Positions 18,187 to 26,128 of a DNA stretch of 43,618 nt are shown one piece after another. How positions within the stretch are numbered: position 1 is the stretch's first letter; every line of letters starts with the position of its first letter. The translations under genes and the position numbers were made by a program. Origin of the DNA: Archangiaceae bacterium (GTDB lineage: Bacteria; Myxococcota; Myxococcia; Myxococcales; Myxococcaceae). A model generated the notes under the pieces. The model ran no database searches and was not told where the DNA came from. It saw only the letters and a program-made list of their open reading frames with translations. The stretch is taken from the NCBI GenBank assembly GCA_016879935.1, contig JAACJQ010000295.1, positions 1 through 43,618 of the forward strand. The letters run 5' to 3'.

Positions 18187-21100
18187 AGCGCGCGCTCCTC
18201 CCGCTCCTCTTCCTCGCCAGCTGCAAACCGCTCGTGGTCGAGCAGGGCCGCTACGCGTGCGACCCGAACGGCAACCGTGAAGTCGGGAGCGCCCAGTGCC
18301 CGGGCAACAGCCGCTGCGGCCTCGAGGGCTACTGCCATGCGGTGGGCGAAGGCGCGAAGTGGAAGTGCGCCGACGCGAGCGACTGCGAGAACGACTGGCA
18401 GTGCGGCGTCGCGCCCGACGGCGTCTCACGCGAGTGCCACGACCCGAGCGCGCCAGCCGACCATCGCTGCCTCTCGAGTGTCGACTGCTCCGGCGGGTGG
18501 ACGTGTGGGCTCGACTCCGCCCGGCTGCGCCGCTGTCACGACCCGATGATGCCGAAGGCCTGGCCGTGTGAAGCGACGAGTGACTGCGTCGGCGGTTGGC
18601 AGTGCGGCATCGCGGCGACGGGCGGGCGCGAGTGCCACGACCCCGCGAACCCCCAGGCGTGGGTGTGTCTGTCGAACGACGATTGTCTGGGCGGCTGGCA
18701 ATGCGGGCTCAACGACCTGCGCACGGCGCGCGAGTGCCACGACCCGGCGATGCCGCGCACGTTCGCCTGCGAACGCGACGCCGACTGTCTCGCCGGGTGG
18801 AGCTGCGGCCTCAACGACGCCCGCACCGCCCGTGAGTGTCACGACCCGAACGCCCCTCGCAGCTTCGCCTGTGAGCGCCCCTCCGATTGCCTCGCGGGTT
18901 GGCAGTGTGGCCTCAACGACACCCGCACCGGGCGCGAGTGTCACGACCCGAACGCGCCGCGCAGCTTCGCCTGCCTCACCGACGCCGACTGTCTCGCCAG
19001 CTGGGACTGTGGGCTTTCGTCGAATCGGCTGCAGCGCGAGTGTCACGACCCCCGCAACCCACAGGCGTTCGCGTGCGAGAGCGACGACGACTGTCTCGGC
19101 GGCTGGCGCTGCGACGTCGACCGCCGCTGCGTGAACCCCGCCCAGGACGCGCTCGAGCCGTTGCCTCCGCTCGACGCGGGCACGCCGGTCGTGCGCTCGC
19201 CCGGCGACCGCAAGCCCATCACCCAGCTCGCCGTGTCACCCGTGTTCGGCACCACCACGGGCGGAGACGTCTCCACCGTCGCCCTCGTGCGCGATGGGCG
19301 CCTCGAGGCCATGACCCGAGACCCGTTCGGCACCTTCCGCCGCTGGGCGATTCCCTTCTCGCCAGCCGGGCCGCTGCTCTCGTCGGGCCCACGGTGGATT
19401 CGAGACCTCCCCTCGTTTCCCGATCAGGTGCGCATGGAGACGCCCTACGTCTACGCGACGGGCACCGACGGCGGGCTCTTCGGCTTCGAGCTGCTGAACG
19501 ATGGCGGCGTCAGCAGCAGTGCCGTGCATCAGGCTGCGGGCGGGGTGCTGCCCCCGCTCAAGGGCCTTCGCCATGGGCTCTCGAGGTTGCTCGCTGACGG
19601 CGGCGTCTCGACCGGCGTCGACCTGCCCTACCTGCTCGGCTTCTCCGACAGCCCCGCGAAGTACGTCGTCTTCGACGGCCCGGGCCGCGCGTACGTGCGC
19701 GACATCTTCTCCATCAACGCGCCCTCGTCGCTCGTCATCAACCGGCCCGGCAACACGGTGCTCGACGTGGCCGACTGGTACTGGGCCGCCCCGCTCAACT
19801 CGGCCTCGGCGTCGCTCGAGTGCACGTTTCTCGTCGACCGCTCCGGGGTGTGGGCCAGCCGCAACGACTACAGCTTCGAGCCCGTACACTCGCCCGCCTT
19901 CGGCAACGCGGCGTGCGGGCGCACCGGCCTGCAGGTGCAGCGCTTCGTCGGCATCGATGCGCAGCGCGCGGCGGTGGTGGCCGCTCCGTGGGACGGCGGC
20001 GCGAGTCAGGTCGCCGTGTGGAACCTGAGCCGCTCGTTCCCCGGGCCGGCCGACGACCTCAGCCAGCTGTGGTGCTCCACCTGGGACGACCGCCCGTGCG
20101 ACGCCGACGACGCGATTGCCTACGACGTGCAGCTCGGGCCCTGCGCGCCCTGCCTCACCGGAACGCTGCTCGACGTGAACCCCATCGTCACGCCCGGCCA
20201 GCCCATCGAGCTCGAGGCGCGTTGTGGCACCCCCGACGCGGGCGCCTTCACCTTCTATCGCGTCAGCGCACACCCCACGGCGTCGGGGCGCTGCATCAAC
20301 CGCCTCACCATCGGCGCGTCGAGTCTGTTCGCTGCGCCGGCGCTCGTCGCCGCAGAGCAGTTCGCCCCCGGCCGCGTCGGCTTCGCCAATCAGGATGGGC
20401 AGGCGTGGGTCGGCGCCTCGGTGCTGGCGGCGTCGTCGGTGCGCTTCGACCAGGCGGCGACGGGCGTCGTGCAGCTCGGCGGCGCTGCAAGGCGAAGCGT
20501 GGTGGTGGGCGAGAACTCCGTCGGCGTGCTCGAGCCGGGGCTGGGGCTCGTCGCCAGCTCCCGCGTCACCCCGACGGCCGTCGCGGTGAACGCGCCCGGC
20601 TGGGCCGTGTTGAACGACCAGCTGCTCTCGTTCGCGAACGCGGGCTCGCTCGACGAAGGGCAGCCGCTCGCCGTCTCGTCGCGGGCGCTGCCGTCACCGC
20701 AGGTGCTGGTGCGCGCCGTCACCCGTGAGCAGGTCACCGTGGCGGTGCTGAGCGCAGGCAACCAGGTGTGGACGGCCGTCGTCGACGACACCACCACTCC
20801 GCCGAGGCCGCCGTCTCCGCTGGCGCCCCGGGTGGCGACGGTGGGCGTCATCAGCTCGCTGGCCATCGCCGCCACCGACGCCGACGCAGGCACCACCTTC
20901 GTCGGCTACGCGACGACCTCGAACGGCGTGAGCCGGCTCGTCGCCGACACGCCCACCGTCTGGCGCGCCGAAGACGTGCCCCTGCCTCCTGCGCTCACGC
21001 CGCGTGAGGTGTGGTTCGACAACGGGCGCGCGCGCGTCGGCTTCTCGGACGGCACGGTGTTCTCGTTGCCCTCGCGCGTGCCGCTGGCGCCGTCACTGAG

Positions 21101-21332
21101 CGACAGCGTCGAAGACTACGCGCAGGTCTGCGGGCGCCCGCTGGCGCTCACGCCCCGTGCCCTCTTCGAGCTGGTCAGCACCCCGGGAGCCTCGGTCGGC
21201 CGCTGGCAGGCGTTGCCGCTGCCCGCCGGGTTCGGTGGTTTGAGTGGAGGCCGGCTGCACGTGGTGGGCGACGAGCTGTTCGTCTTCACCTCGGGCGGAG
21301 ACCTCGCCGTCGTGCCCTTCGCCTGCCCCTGA
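18183..21332 (+). CDS. Large lipoprotein with nine Cys 'CHDP' repeats and a C-terminal beta-rich domain
   Basis: 1049 residues. The lipobox is 'LPLLFLASC' (C14). A first Cys module (~25-60) is followed by nine ~32-residue repeats (about 62-318) of the form C-x4-DC-x3-W-x-CG-x6-R-x-CHDP-x2-P-x3-C. Several copies are near identical ('NDARTAREC', 'NDTRTGREC'), showing recent internal duplication. The remaining ~720 residues are beta-rich with Asp/Gly turns and repeated 'DGG' and 'VAV' patterns, compatible with beta-propeller blades. I know no named family for the repeat. It is translationally coupled to the TolB/CsgG-like gene and ends 2 bases before a convergent stop. Confidence 0.85.
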   Translation: MKRALLPLLFLASCKPLVVEQGRYACDPNGNREVGSAQCPGNSRCGLEGYCHAVGEGAKWKCADASDCENDWQCGVAPDGVSRECHDPSAPADHRCLSSVDCSGGWTCGLDSARLRRCHDPMMPKAWPCEATSDCVGGWQCGIAATGGRECHDPANPQAWVCLSNDDCLGGWQCGLNDLRTARECHDPAMPRTFACERDADCLAGWSCGLNDARTARECHDPNAPRSFACERPSDCLAGWQCGLNDTRTGRECHDPNAPRSFACLTDADCLASWDCGLSSNRLQRECHDPRNPQAFACESDDDCLGGWRCDVDRRCVNPAQDALEPLPPLDAGTPVVRSPGDRKPITQLAVSPVFGTTTGGDVSTVALVRDGRLEAMTRDPFGTFRRWAIPFSPAGPLLSSGPRWIRDLPSFPDQVRMETPYVYATGTDGGLFGFELLNDGGVSSSAVHQAAGGVLPPLKGLRHGLSRLLADGGVSTGVDLPYLLGFSDSPAKYVVFDGPGRAYVRDIFSINAPSSLVINRPGNTVLDVADWYWAAPLNSASASLECTFLVDRSGVWASRNDYSFEPVHSPAFGNAACGRTGLQVQRFVGIDAQRAAVVAAPWDGGASQVAVWNLSRSFPGPADDLSQLWCSTWDDRPCDADDAIAYDVQLGPCAPCLTGTLLDVNPIVTPGQPIELEARCGTPDAGAFTFYRVSAHPTASGRCINRLTIGASSLFAAPALVAAEQFAPGRVGFANQDGQAWVGASVLAASSVRFDQAATGVVQLGGAARRSVVVGENSVGVLEPGLGLVASSRVTPTAVAVNAPGWAVLNDQLLSFANAGSLDEGQPLAVSSRALPSPQVLVRAVTREQVTVAVLSAGNQVWTAVVDDTTTPPRPPSPLAPRVATVGVISSLAIAATDADAGTTFVGYATTSNGVSRLVADTPTVWRAEDVPLPPALTPREVWFDNGRARVGFSDGTVFSLPSRVPLAPSLSDSVEDYAQVCGRPLALTPRALFELVSTPGASVGRWQALPLPAGFGGLSGGRLHVVGDELFVFTSGGDLAVVPFACP

Positions 21333-21334
21333 CG

Positions 21335-21907
21335 TCACTTCAGGTTCTGCGTGGGCGCGTCCTTGTCCATCATCGCCTTCGCGAGCTCGAGCAGCTTCGC
21401 CCGCGCGGGCTTCACGTCGAACGAGCCCGAGGGCAACCAGCGGCCTCCGGGTTTGCCGAGCATGAACACGACCTGGCTGCACTTGAAGCTGACGACACCT
21501 TCGATGGTGTCGACGCCGGCCTGTGCCTGGAACGAGACGTCGGGCGTGAAGTTGCACTTCGAGACGTCCTGGTCGAAGCGGTACGTCTTCTCGTCGTAGA
21601 GCACGCCACGCAGCGTCGCGAGCTCGGTGGCGCCGAGCTCTTTGCCGGCGACTTCACGCACCCAGTCGCTGCCGATGGCCTTCGCCGGGTCGGGGCGCAG
21701 CCCCTGGGTCGAAGCCACCCGCCACGCCTGCACCTTCGTCGCTCCAGCCCACACCTCGAGCACCTTCTCGCTGAGGTTCTCCTGCACCTTCGGCATGGGG
21801 CTCGTCGGCGGGGGAGGAGGCGGCGGGGGCGGCGCCTTCGGCTTCTTCTTCGGTGCGGCGAGAGCGAGGGTGCTGCTGAGGAGGACGGCGGCGACGACGC
21901 GGAGCAT
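21335..21907 (-). CDS. Exported hypothetical protein with polyproline stretch
   Basis: 190 residues. The signal peptide (~1-18, 'VVAAVLLSSTLALA') is followed by 'PKKKPKA' and nine consecutive Pro, then a compact domain with two Cys ('VSKCNFTPDVSFQAQ', 'VVSFKCSQVV') that could form one disulphide. The product looks periplasmic or outer-membrane associated, with the Pro/Lys stretch as spacer. No family is recognised. It is convergent with the CHDP-repeat lipoprotein, with only two bases between stops. Confidence 0.75.
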   Translation of the reverse strand: MLRVVAAVLLSSTLALAAPKKKPKAPPPPPPPPPTSPMPKVQENLSEKVLEVWAGATKVQAWRVASTQGLRPDPAKAIGSDWVREVAGKELGATELATLRGVLYDEKTYRFDQDVSKCNFTPDVSFQAQAGVDTIEGVVSFKCSQVVFMLGKPGGRWLPSGSFDVKPARAKLLELAKAMMDKDAPTQNLK

Positions 21908-22010
21908 GGTGCAGACCTACCACTCCGTTTCCATCACGTGCGTCACAGTTCGTCGCGCTTGTCGCGCGTCACGCAGCGGCGCTTCGACTCGGCTCGACTC
22001 CGGCTTCGTC

Positions 22011-22496
22011 TCACTTCGCGGTGAGCCCAAAACGCCACGCATCGGTCTGCTGCGTGAGCCGCACCGGCGGCGGCGGCGCGCACCGGAACGACTGACGGCT
22101 CACCTCGAACCCGCGCACGTCGCGTTGCACCAGGTCGCTGCCTTCGCACCGGCTCGTCATGCACATGCCCGAGAAGGACTGGCGGCTGTACTCGGTGCCG
22201 TTCACGTCGCGCCGCACGAAGTCGGGGCCTTCACCGCGTGACGTCACGCACGAGGGCGAGAAGCGCTGGCGGCGGTACTCCACGCGGTTGCCGTCGCGCG
22301 AGACGAGGTCGGGGCCTTCACACGCCGACGACAGACACGAGCCAGACGAGCGCGAGACTTCACGGTGGTCGTGGTCGCGAGTCACGAGGTCGGCGCCTTC
22401 ACAGCGCGACGTCGTCGGAGCCACCGTCATCAACCGGTCGGGCGTGGGCATCATCGGCTTGCAGGCGAGCGTGAGGGCGAGGAGCGTGGTGACCAT
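22011..22496 (-). CDS. Small lipoprotein of four ~30-residue 'EG-DLV-RD' repeats
   Basis: 161 residues. The lipobox is 'LLALTLAC' (C12). Most of the mature protein is four tandem repeats with consensus SR-C-EGPDLV-x-RD-x3-x-EY-SRQSF-x3-C, found at 'CEGADLVTRDHDHREVSR', 'CEGPDLVSRDGNRVEYRRQ', 'GEGPDFVRRDVNGTEYSRQ' and 'CEGSDLVQRDVRGFEVSRQ'. In copy 3 the first Cys is replaced by Gly, leaving an odd partner. A Pro-rich linker and a short tail follow. No family is recognised; the regular repeat with paired Cys suggests a small rigid binding module at the cell surface. Confidence 0.75.
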   Translation of the reverse strand: MVTTLLALTLACKPMMPTPDRLMTVAPTTSRCEGADLVTRDHDHREVSRSSGSCLSSACEGPDLVSRDGNRVEYRRQRFSPSCVTSRGEGPDFVRRDVNGTEYSRQSFSGMCMTSRCEGSDLVQRDVRGFEVSRQSFRCAPPPPVRLTQQTDAWRFGLTAK

Positions 22497-22701
22497 GTTT
22501 CCTTCAACGGGCCGCTGGTTCCGTCGATCTGTGACAGGCGCAACTCATTGAAATGACAGGCGCGGCAAAGTTCCCCGCCCCGAGGCAACTGTTGGAGGTC
22601 GGTGTGCGACAATGTCGGTACGCAGTCGCTGATCCATCACTTGCGCAGCTCACGGTGTAGAAGTGTTGCCCTTCTGCACCCTCACCTTCGGGACCTCACG
22701 C
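22497..22701. other. Intergenic region, divergent promoters for 22496 and 22702 genes
   Basis: About 205 bases separate two divergent genes, so both promoters should lie here. A near direct repeat 'gacaggcgc' occurs twice (about 22534 and 22555), roughly 20 bases apart, and could be an activator site. I could not identify a convincing -35/-10 or sigma-54 pair. No coding or RNA feature is evident. Confidence 0.4.
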
Positions 22702-23712
22702 ATGCCTTCTGCCATCTCGCCCTCCATCGCCCGCGTCCTCAAAGACACGAAGATCAGCAACAGCGAAGTCACGGGGCTCATCAGCGAAGCGAAGCGCAAC
22801 CTCACGCCCGAGGTGAAGGCCGAACTCACCGCGCTGCTCCAGCAGCACGGCGACAAGTTCTCGAACGGCGGCAAAAAAGACCTGCAGCGCTTCCTGGGCA
22901 CGACGAACGTCATCACGCCGCCCACGCCGCAGCCGCCTCCTCCGCCGCCGACCCCGAAGGACCTCGCTGACCCGACGGTGCTCACGAAGCACACGACCGA
23001 CACCACGTGGAAGCCGGTGCAGAACGGCCAGCTCTACGTCGACAGCATCAGCTACGACGACGTCGTGCAGGGCAGCATCGGTGACTGCTACCTCGCGGCC
23101 GGGCTCTCGGCGCTGGCGCACGCGAACCCCGACATCATCAAGAACGCCATCAAGAACAACGGCGACAACACGTACACCGTGCGCTTCTACGAGAACGGCC
23201 GCGAGAAGCTCATCACCGTCGACGGCGACCTCGCGCAGAGCTCGATGGGCACGCAGCGCTACGCGAAGTCGCGTAGCGGCAACGAGATGTGGGTCGGCAT
23301 TCTCGAGAAGGCGTTCGCGCAGTGGAAGGGCGGCTACGAGGCCATCGGCAACGGCGGTCAGGCGAGCGCGGTGATGACGGCGCTCACCGGCAAGAGCACC
23401 TCGTGGAGCTCGTCGACCGGCAGCCTCGACGCGCTGTACACGAACGTGAAGCGCGGCGCCGAAGGGCACAAGCCGATGGCGGCTCCGACGCACGGCAAGG
23501 ACTCGGGCGTCGACTACAACGGCACCGGCGTCTACGCGTGGCACATGTACACGGTGCTCGGCGCCGTCGAAGAAGGTGGCCAGAAGTACATTCAGCTGCG
23601 CAACCCGTGGGGCAGCCACGAGCACGGCAGCGATGGCAAAGACGACGGCATCTTCAAGATGAAGCTCGAAGACTTCGGCAAGCTCTACCAGGGCGTGAAC
23701 ATCGGCTTCTGA
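22702..23712 (+). CDS. Calpain-like cysteine peptidase (family C2)
   Basis: 336 residues from ATG 22702; an upstream in-frame ATG at 22663 adds 13 residues without export features. The first ~65 residues are helical, with a short EF-hand-like helical block, followed by a proline-rich linker (~72-86). The peptidase domain (~100-336) has the full triad: C129 in 'QGSIGDCYLAAGLSALA', H281 in 'GVYAWHMYTVLGAV' and N301 in 'LRNPWGS'. It should therefore be active. No signal peptide is seen, so it either works in the cytoplasm or leaves by a dedicated secretion route. Expression is monocistronic: a strong terminator follows 27 bases after the stop. Confidence 0.93.
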   Translation: MPSAISPSIARVLKDTKISNSEVTGLISEAKRNLTPEVKAELTALLQQHGDKFSNGGKKDLQRFLGTTNVITPPTPQPPPPPPTPKDLADPTVLTKHTTDTTWKPVQNGQLYVDSISYDDVVQGSIGDCYLAAGLSALAHANPDIIKNAIKNNGDNTYTVRFYENGREKLITVDGDLAQSSMGTQRYAKSRSGNEMWVGILEKAFAQWKGGYEAIGNGGQASAVMTALTGKSTSWSSSTGSLDALYTNVKRGAEGHKPMAAPTHGKDSGVDYNGTGVYAWHMYTVLGAVEEGGQKYIQLRNPWGSHEHGSDGKDDGIFKMKLEDFGKLYQGVNIGF

Positions 23713-23738
23713 AACGCCGGCAGCCGGGTCGCACCTGA

Positions 23739-23775
23739 CGGGGTGGAGCTTCTGGCTCCGCCCCGTTTTCGTTTC
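23739..23775 (+). terminator. Intrinsic terminator of the calpain-like gene
   Basis: An 11-bp stem (cggggtggagc at 23739-23749 pairing with gctccgccccg at 23755-23765, one G-T pair) with a 5-base loop is followed by ttttcgtttct. This is the clearest rho-independent terminator in the window and isolates the protease gene from the beta-helix gene downstream. Confidence 0.9.
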
Positions 23776-23816
23776 TGCACGCGAGCGCTGGAGCGAATCG
23801 GACTAAGTCCTCGCCC

Positions 23817-24752
23817 ATGGATCTTGCTCTGGCGCTGCGCGACGCGAAGCCGAACGACACCATTCAGATTCCGGGCGGCCGCTACACCGGCACGCTGCTC
23901 ATCGACAAACCCATCACGCTGCTCGCGCGCGGCCAGGTGGTGCTCGACGCGAAACACGCGGGCCCGTGCGTGCGCATCACCACCGATGGGCTCGTGCGCA
24001 TCTCGGGCTGCACCATCGTCGGCGGTGCAGGCAACGACCCGGGCGGCGGCATCGCGCTCGAGAAGGGCCGGCTCGAGCTGACCGACTCCGTCGTGCGCTT
24101 CAACAAGGCGCCTGCGTACGGCGGCGGCGGGCTCTTCATCGGCAACGCGACCGCGCTCGTCTCGCGCTGCCGCTTCGAAGCAAACACCGGCCGACAGGGC
24201 GGCGCGATTCTGGTCGACGAGGCGGGCGAGCTGCGGCTCGAGCACTCCACGCTCATTCAGAACGCGGCGGTCGAAGGCGGCGCGCTGCGCGTGAAAGAGG
24301 GCGCGAAGGTCGACGTGTTCGCCTGCACCTTCGCCGACAACAAGGTGCTCGGAGACAACGCCAACGGCGGCGCGCTCGCCATCGCGGGCACCACCACGCG
24401 GGCGCCCACCGTCACGCTCTCGCACTGCATCGTCTCGGAGCGCGCGAAGGCCGCGAGCGTCATCTTCAACTGGCCGAAGTTTCCCGGCGCGCTCACCATC
24501 ACGAAGTCGCTGCTGCCCGAGTGGAGCAAAGGCCTGGGCACCGACTGTCTCTACGGCGCTGCGGGCTTCGCGACGGGCGGCACCGAGCCGTACGAGCTGT
24601 CGGAGTCGTCGATGGCCGTGGGCAAAGGTGACGCGAGCGCGTTCGCTCCAGGCGCGAAGGACGTGGCGGGCAAGCCGTGCGTGAAGGCGCTGCGGGCCGA
24701 CTACGGCGCGTTCGCGTTCTCGCCGAAGAGCTCGAGCTCCATCGGCTACTGA
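23817..24752 (+). CDS. Right-handed beta-helix (pectate-lyase-fold) protein
   Basis: 311 residues with no signal peptide. About eight rungs can be read from regularly spaced beta strands: 'TIQIPGGRYTGTLLIDKPI', 'VRISGCTIVGGAGN', 'LELTDSVVRFNKAPAYGGGG', 'ALVSRCRFEANTGRQGGAI', 'LRLEHSTLIQNAAVEGGAL', 'VDVFACTFADNK'. These 'GG(A/G)(I/L)' turns are typical of the parallel beta-helix repeat family. No catalytic Asp/Arg set of pectate lyases is evident, so a binding or structural role is as likely as an enzyme. The last seven bases overlap the end of the convergent histidine kinase gene. Confidence 0.85.
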   Translation: MDLALALRDAKPNDTIQIPGGRYTGTLLIDKPITLLARGQVVLDAKHAGPCVRITTDGLVRISGCTIVGGAGNDPGGGIALEKGRLELTDSVVRFNKAPAYGGGGLFIGNATALVSRCRFEANTGRQGGAILVDEAGELRLEHSTLIQNAAVEGGALRVKEGAKVDVFACTFADNKVLGDNANGGALAIAGTTTRAPTVTLSHCIVSERAKAASVIFNWPKFPGALTITKSLLPEWSKGLGTDCLYGAAGFATGGTEPYELSESSMAVGKGDASAFAPGAKDVAGKPCVKALRADYGAFAFSPKSSSSIGY

Positions 24753-26002
24753 AGCGCGGGCAGATACAGCTCGAAGGTGGCGCCGTGGCCCGGCACGCTG
24801 TGTACCGACACGAAGCCCTTGTGCTGCTCCACCACGCGCGAGACGACCGCGAGCCCGAGGCCCGTGCCGAGCGGCTTGGTGGTGAACAGCGGGTCGAACA
24901 CGCGGCGCTGCAGCTCTGCAGGAATGCCCGGGCCGTCGTCCGAGACGCGGAGGCGGGCGAAGCGACCGGGCCTGCCGCCAGACATGCGGCCAGCGCTCAC
25001 CTCGTCGAGCAGCTGCTCGTCGACCGACAGCTCGATTCGGCCCTGCTTGCCGACGGCGTCGCGCGCGTTGATGACGAGGTTCGCCACCGCCTGCTCGAGC
25101 TGCACGGGGTCGCCTTCGACCATCGGCGTCGCGCCCCTCGCGTGCACGACGGAGATCGACCGTGGAATCGACGGCCGGACGAGCGCCAGGGTGCTGGCCA
25201 CCTTGTCATTCAGGTCGAGGGGCCGGTGCGGCCCCGCCCGCTCGCGACCGAGCAGCAGCAGCTGTTTCGAGATGTCGCCCATGCGCTCGAGCGCAGTGGT
25301 GGCGTCTGCCAGGGCTTCGGCGTCGTCACCGAGCGGCCGTCGGTCGATGCTGGCGAGGCTCGACATCGCCACGCTCAGCAGGTTGTTCAGGTCGTGCGCG
25401 ACGCCCGCCGCCAGCACGCCCATGAGCTCGACCCGCTGCAGGCTCTCGAGGTGACGGTGGAGCGTGAGCTGCGCCGCTTCGGCCTTCGCCTGGGCCGCGA
25501 GCGCGTGCACACGGTCGAAGGCCGGCGCGAGCTGGCTGGCGAAGATGGCGAGTGACTCGAGCTCTTGTGGCGTCGGCACCACCACGCCCTCGTCGCCGAA
25601 CGAGCCGGTGCCGAGCATGCCGCGCACCGAGCCGCGCAAGATGATGGGCACGTTGACGATGGTGCGGTTGCCGAAGCGCGCGACCATCTCCTTGTTGGTG
25701 CGCGGGTCGGTGCGGGCATCTTCGACGACGATCACCCTGCCCCCGGCAGCAATCTCCTCGACCATCGCGTCCGTTCCGCGCGGCACCACGGGCGACGTTT
25801 CCCAGACCGTGGCCTCGACCGCACCGCTCGCCGCCAGCACACGAACCTCGTCGACACGGTCGGGGTCGAACCAGGCGATCCACGCCGAGTGGTAGCGCGT
25901 CATCGCCTGCACCGCTTCACCCGTGGTGCGCATCAGGTCGGCCAGCGACCGCGCCTGCTGCAGCTCGCCAGAGTGCCGCAGAATCTGCTCGACGGTCCTC
26001 AT
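24746..26002 (-). CDS. GAF-domain sensor histidine kinase (cytoplasmic)
   Basis: 418 residues from ATG 26002 (an in-frame GTG lies at 26011). There are no membrane segments. A GAF domain (~17-165) contains 'YHSAWIAWFDP', 'EDARTDPRTNKEM' and 'NVPIILRGSVRGMLGTGSF'. The HisKA-type dimerisation helix carries H203 in 'AAGVAHDLNNLLSV'; the ATPase domain has the N box 'NLVINARDAV' (N312), G1 'VSDDGPGIP', F 'VFDPLFTTKP' and G2 'GTGLGLAVV'. It should autophosphorylate on His in response to a small cytosolic ligand or redox cue. No response regulator is adjacent; the regulator at 2783 is 22 kb away. It is divergent from the DUF1501 unit and could regulate it. Confidence 0.93.
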   Translation of the reverse strand: MRTVEQILRHSGELQQARSLADLMRTTGEAVQAMTRYHSAWIAWFDPDRVDEVRVLAASGAVEATVWETSPVVPRGTDAMVEEIAAGGRVIVVEDARTDPRTNKEMVARFGNRTIVNVPIILRGSVRGMLGTGSFGDEGVVVPTPQELESLAIFASQLAPAFDRVHALAAQAKAEAAQLTLHRHLESLQRVELMGVLAAGVAHDLNNLLSVAMSSLASIDRRPLGDDAEALADATTALERMGDISKQLLLLGRERAGPHRPLDLNDKVASTLALVRPSIPRSISVVHARGATPMVEGDPVQLEQAVANLVINARDAVGKQGRIELSVDEQLLDEVSAGRMSGGRPGRFARLRVSDDGPGIPAELQRRVFDPLFTTKPLGTGLGLAVVSRVVEQHKGFVSVHSVPGHGATFELYLPALQ

Positions 26003-26032
26003 CGACGTCACGCTACGCGCTCGCCGCCGCGG

Positions 26033-26053
26033 TGACGAATGTGGCGTTCGTCA
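26033..26053. promoter_or_regulatory. Perfect inverted repeat, operator-like
   Basis: TGACGAA (26033-26039), a 7-base spacer, and TTCGTCA (26047-26053) form a perfect dyad between the divergent histidine kinase and the PSD1/DUF1501 gene unit. Size and symmetry fit a dimeric regulator's binding site. The next in-frame ATG of the plus-strand gene (26039) lies inside it, which favours the downstream start at 26129. Confidence 0.55.
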
Positions 26054-26128
26054 AGGGTGTCGTGCCCTTCCCATGTACTCGCGTCAGCCACGCTTGCCCG
26101 CCGTCAAGACAGCAAGCAGCATTCGCGG

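Noticed and set aside
22497..22701. Sigma-54 promoter for the calpain-like gene
   Set aside because: No GG-N10-GC pair in a TGGCAC-N5-TTGC context could be found upstream of the start.
24746..26002. Histidine kinase paired with the response regulator at 2783
   Set aside because: They are over 20 kb apart with no shared operon, so pairing cannot be supported from this sequence alone.
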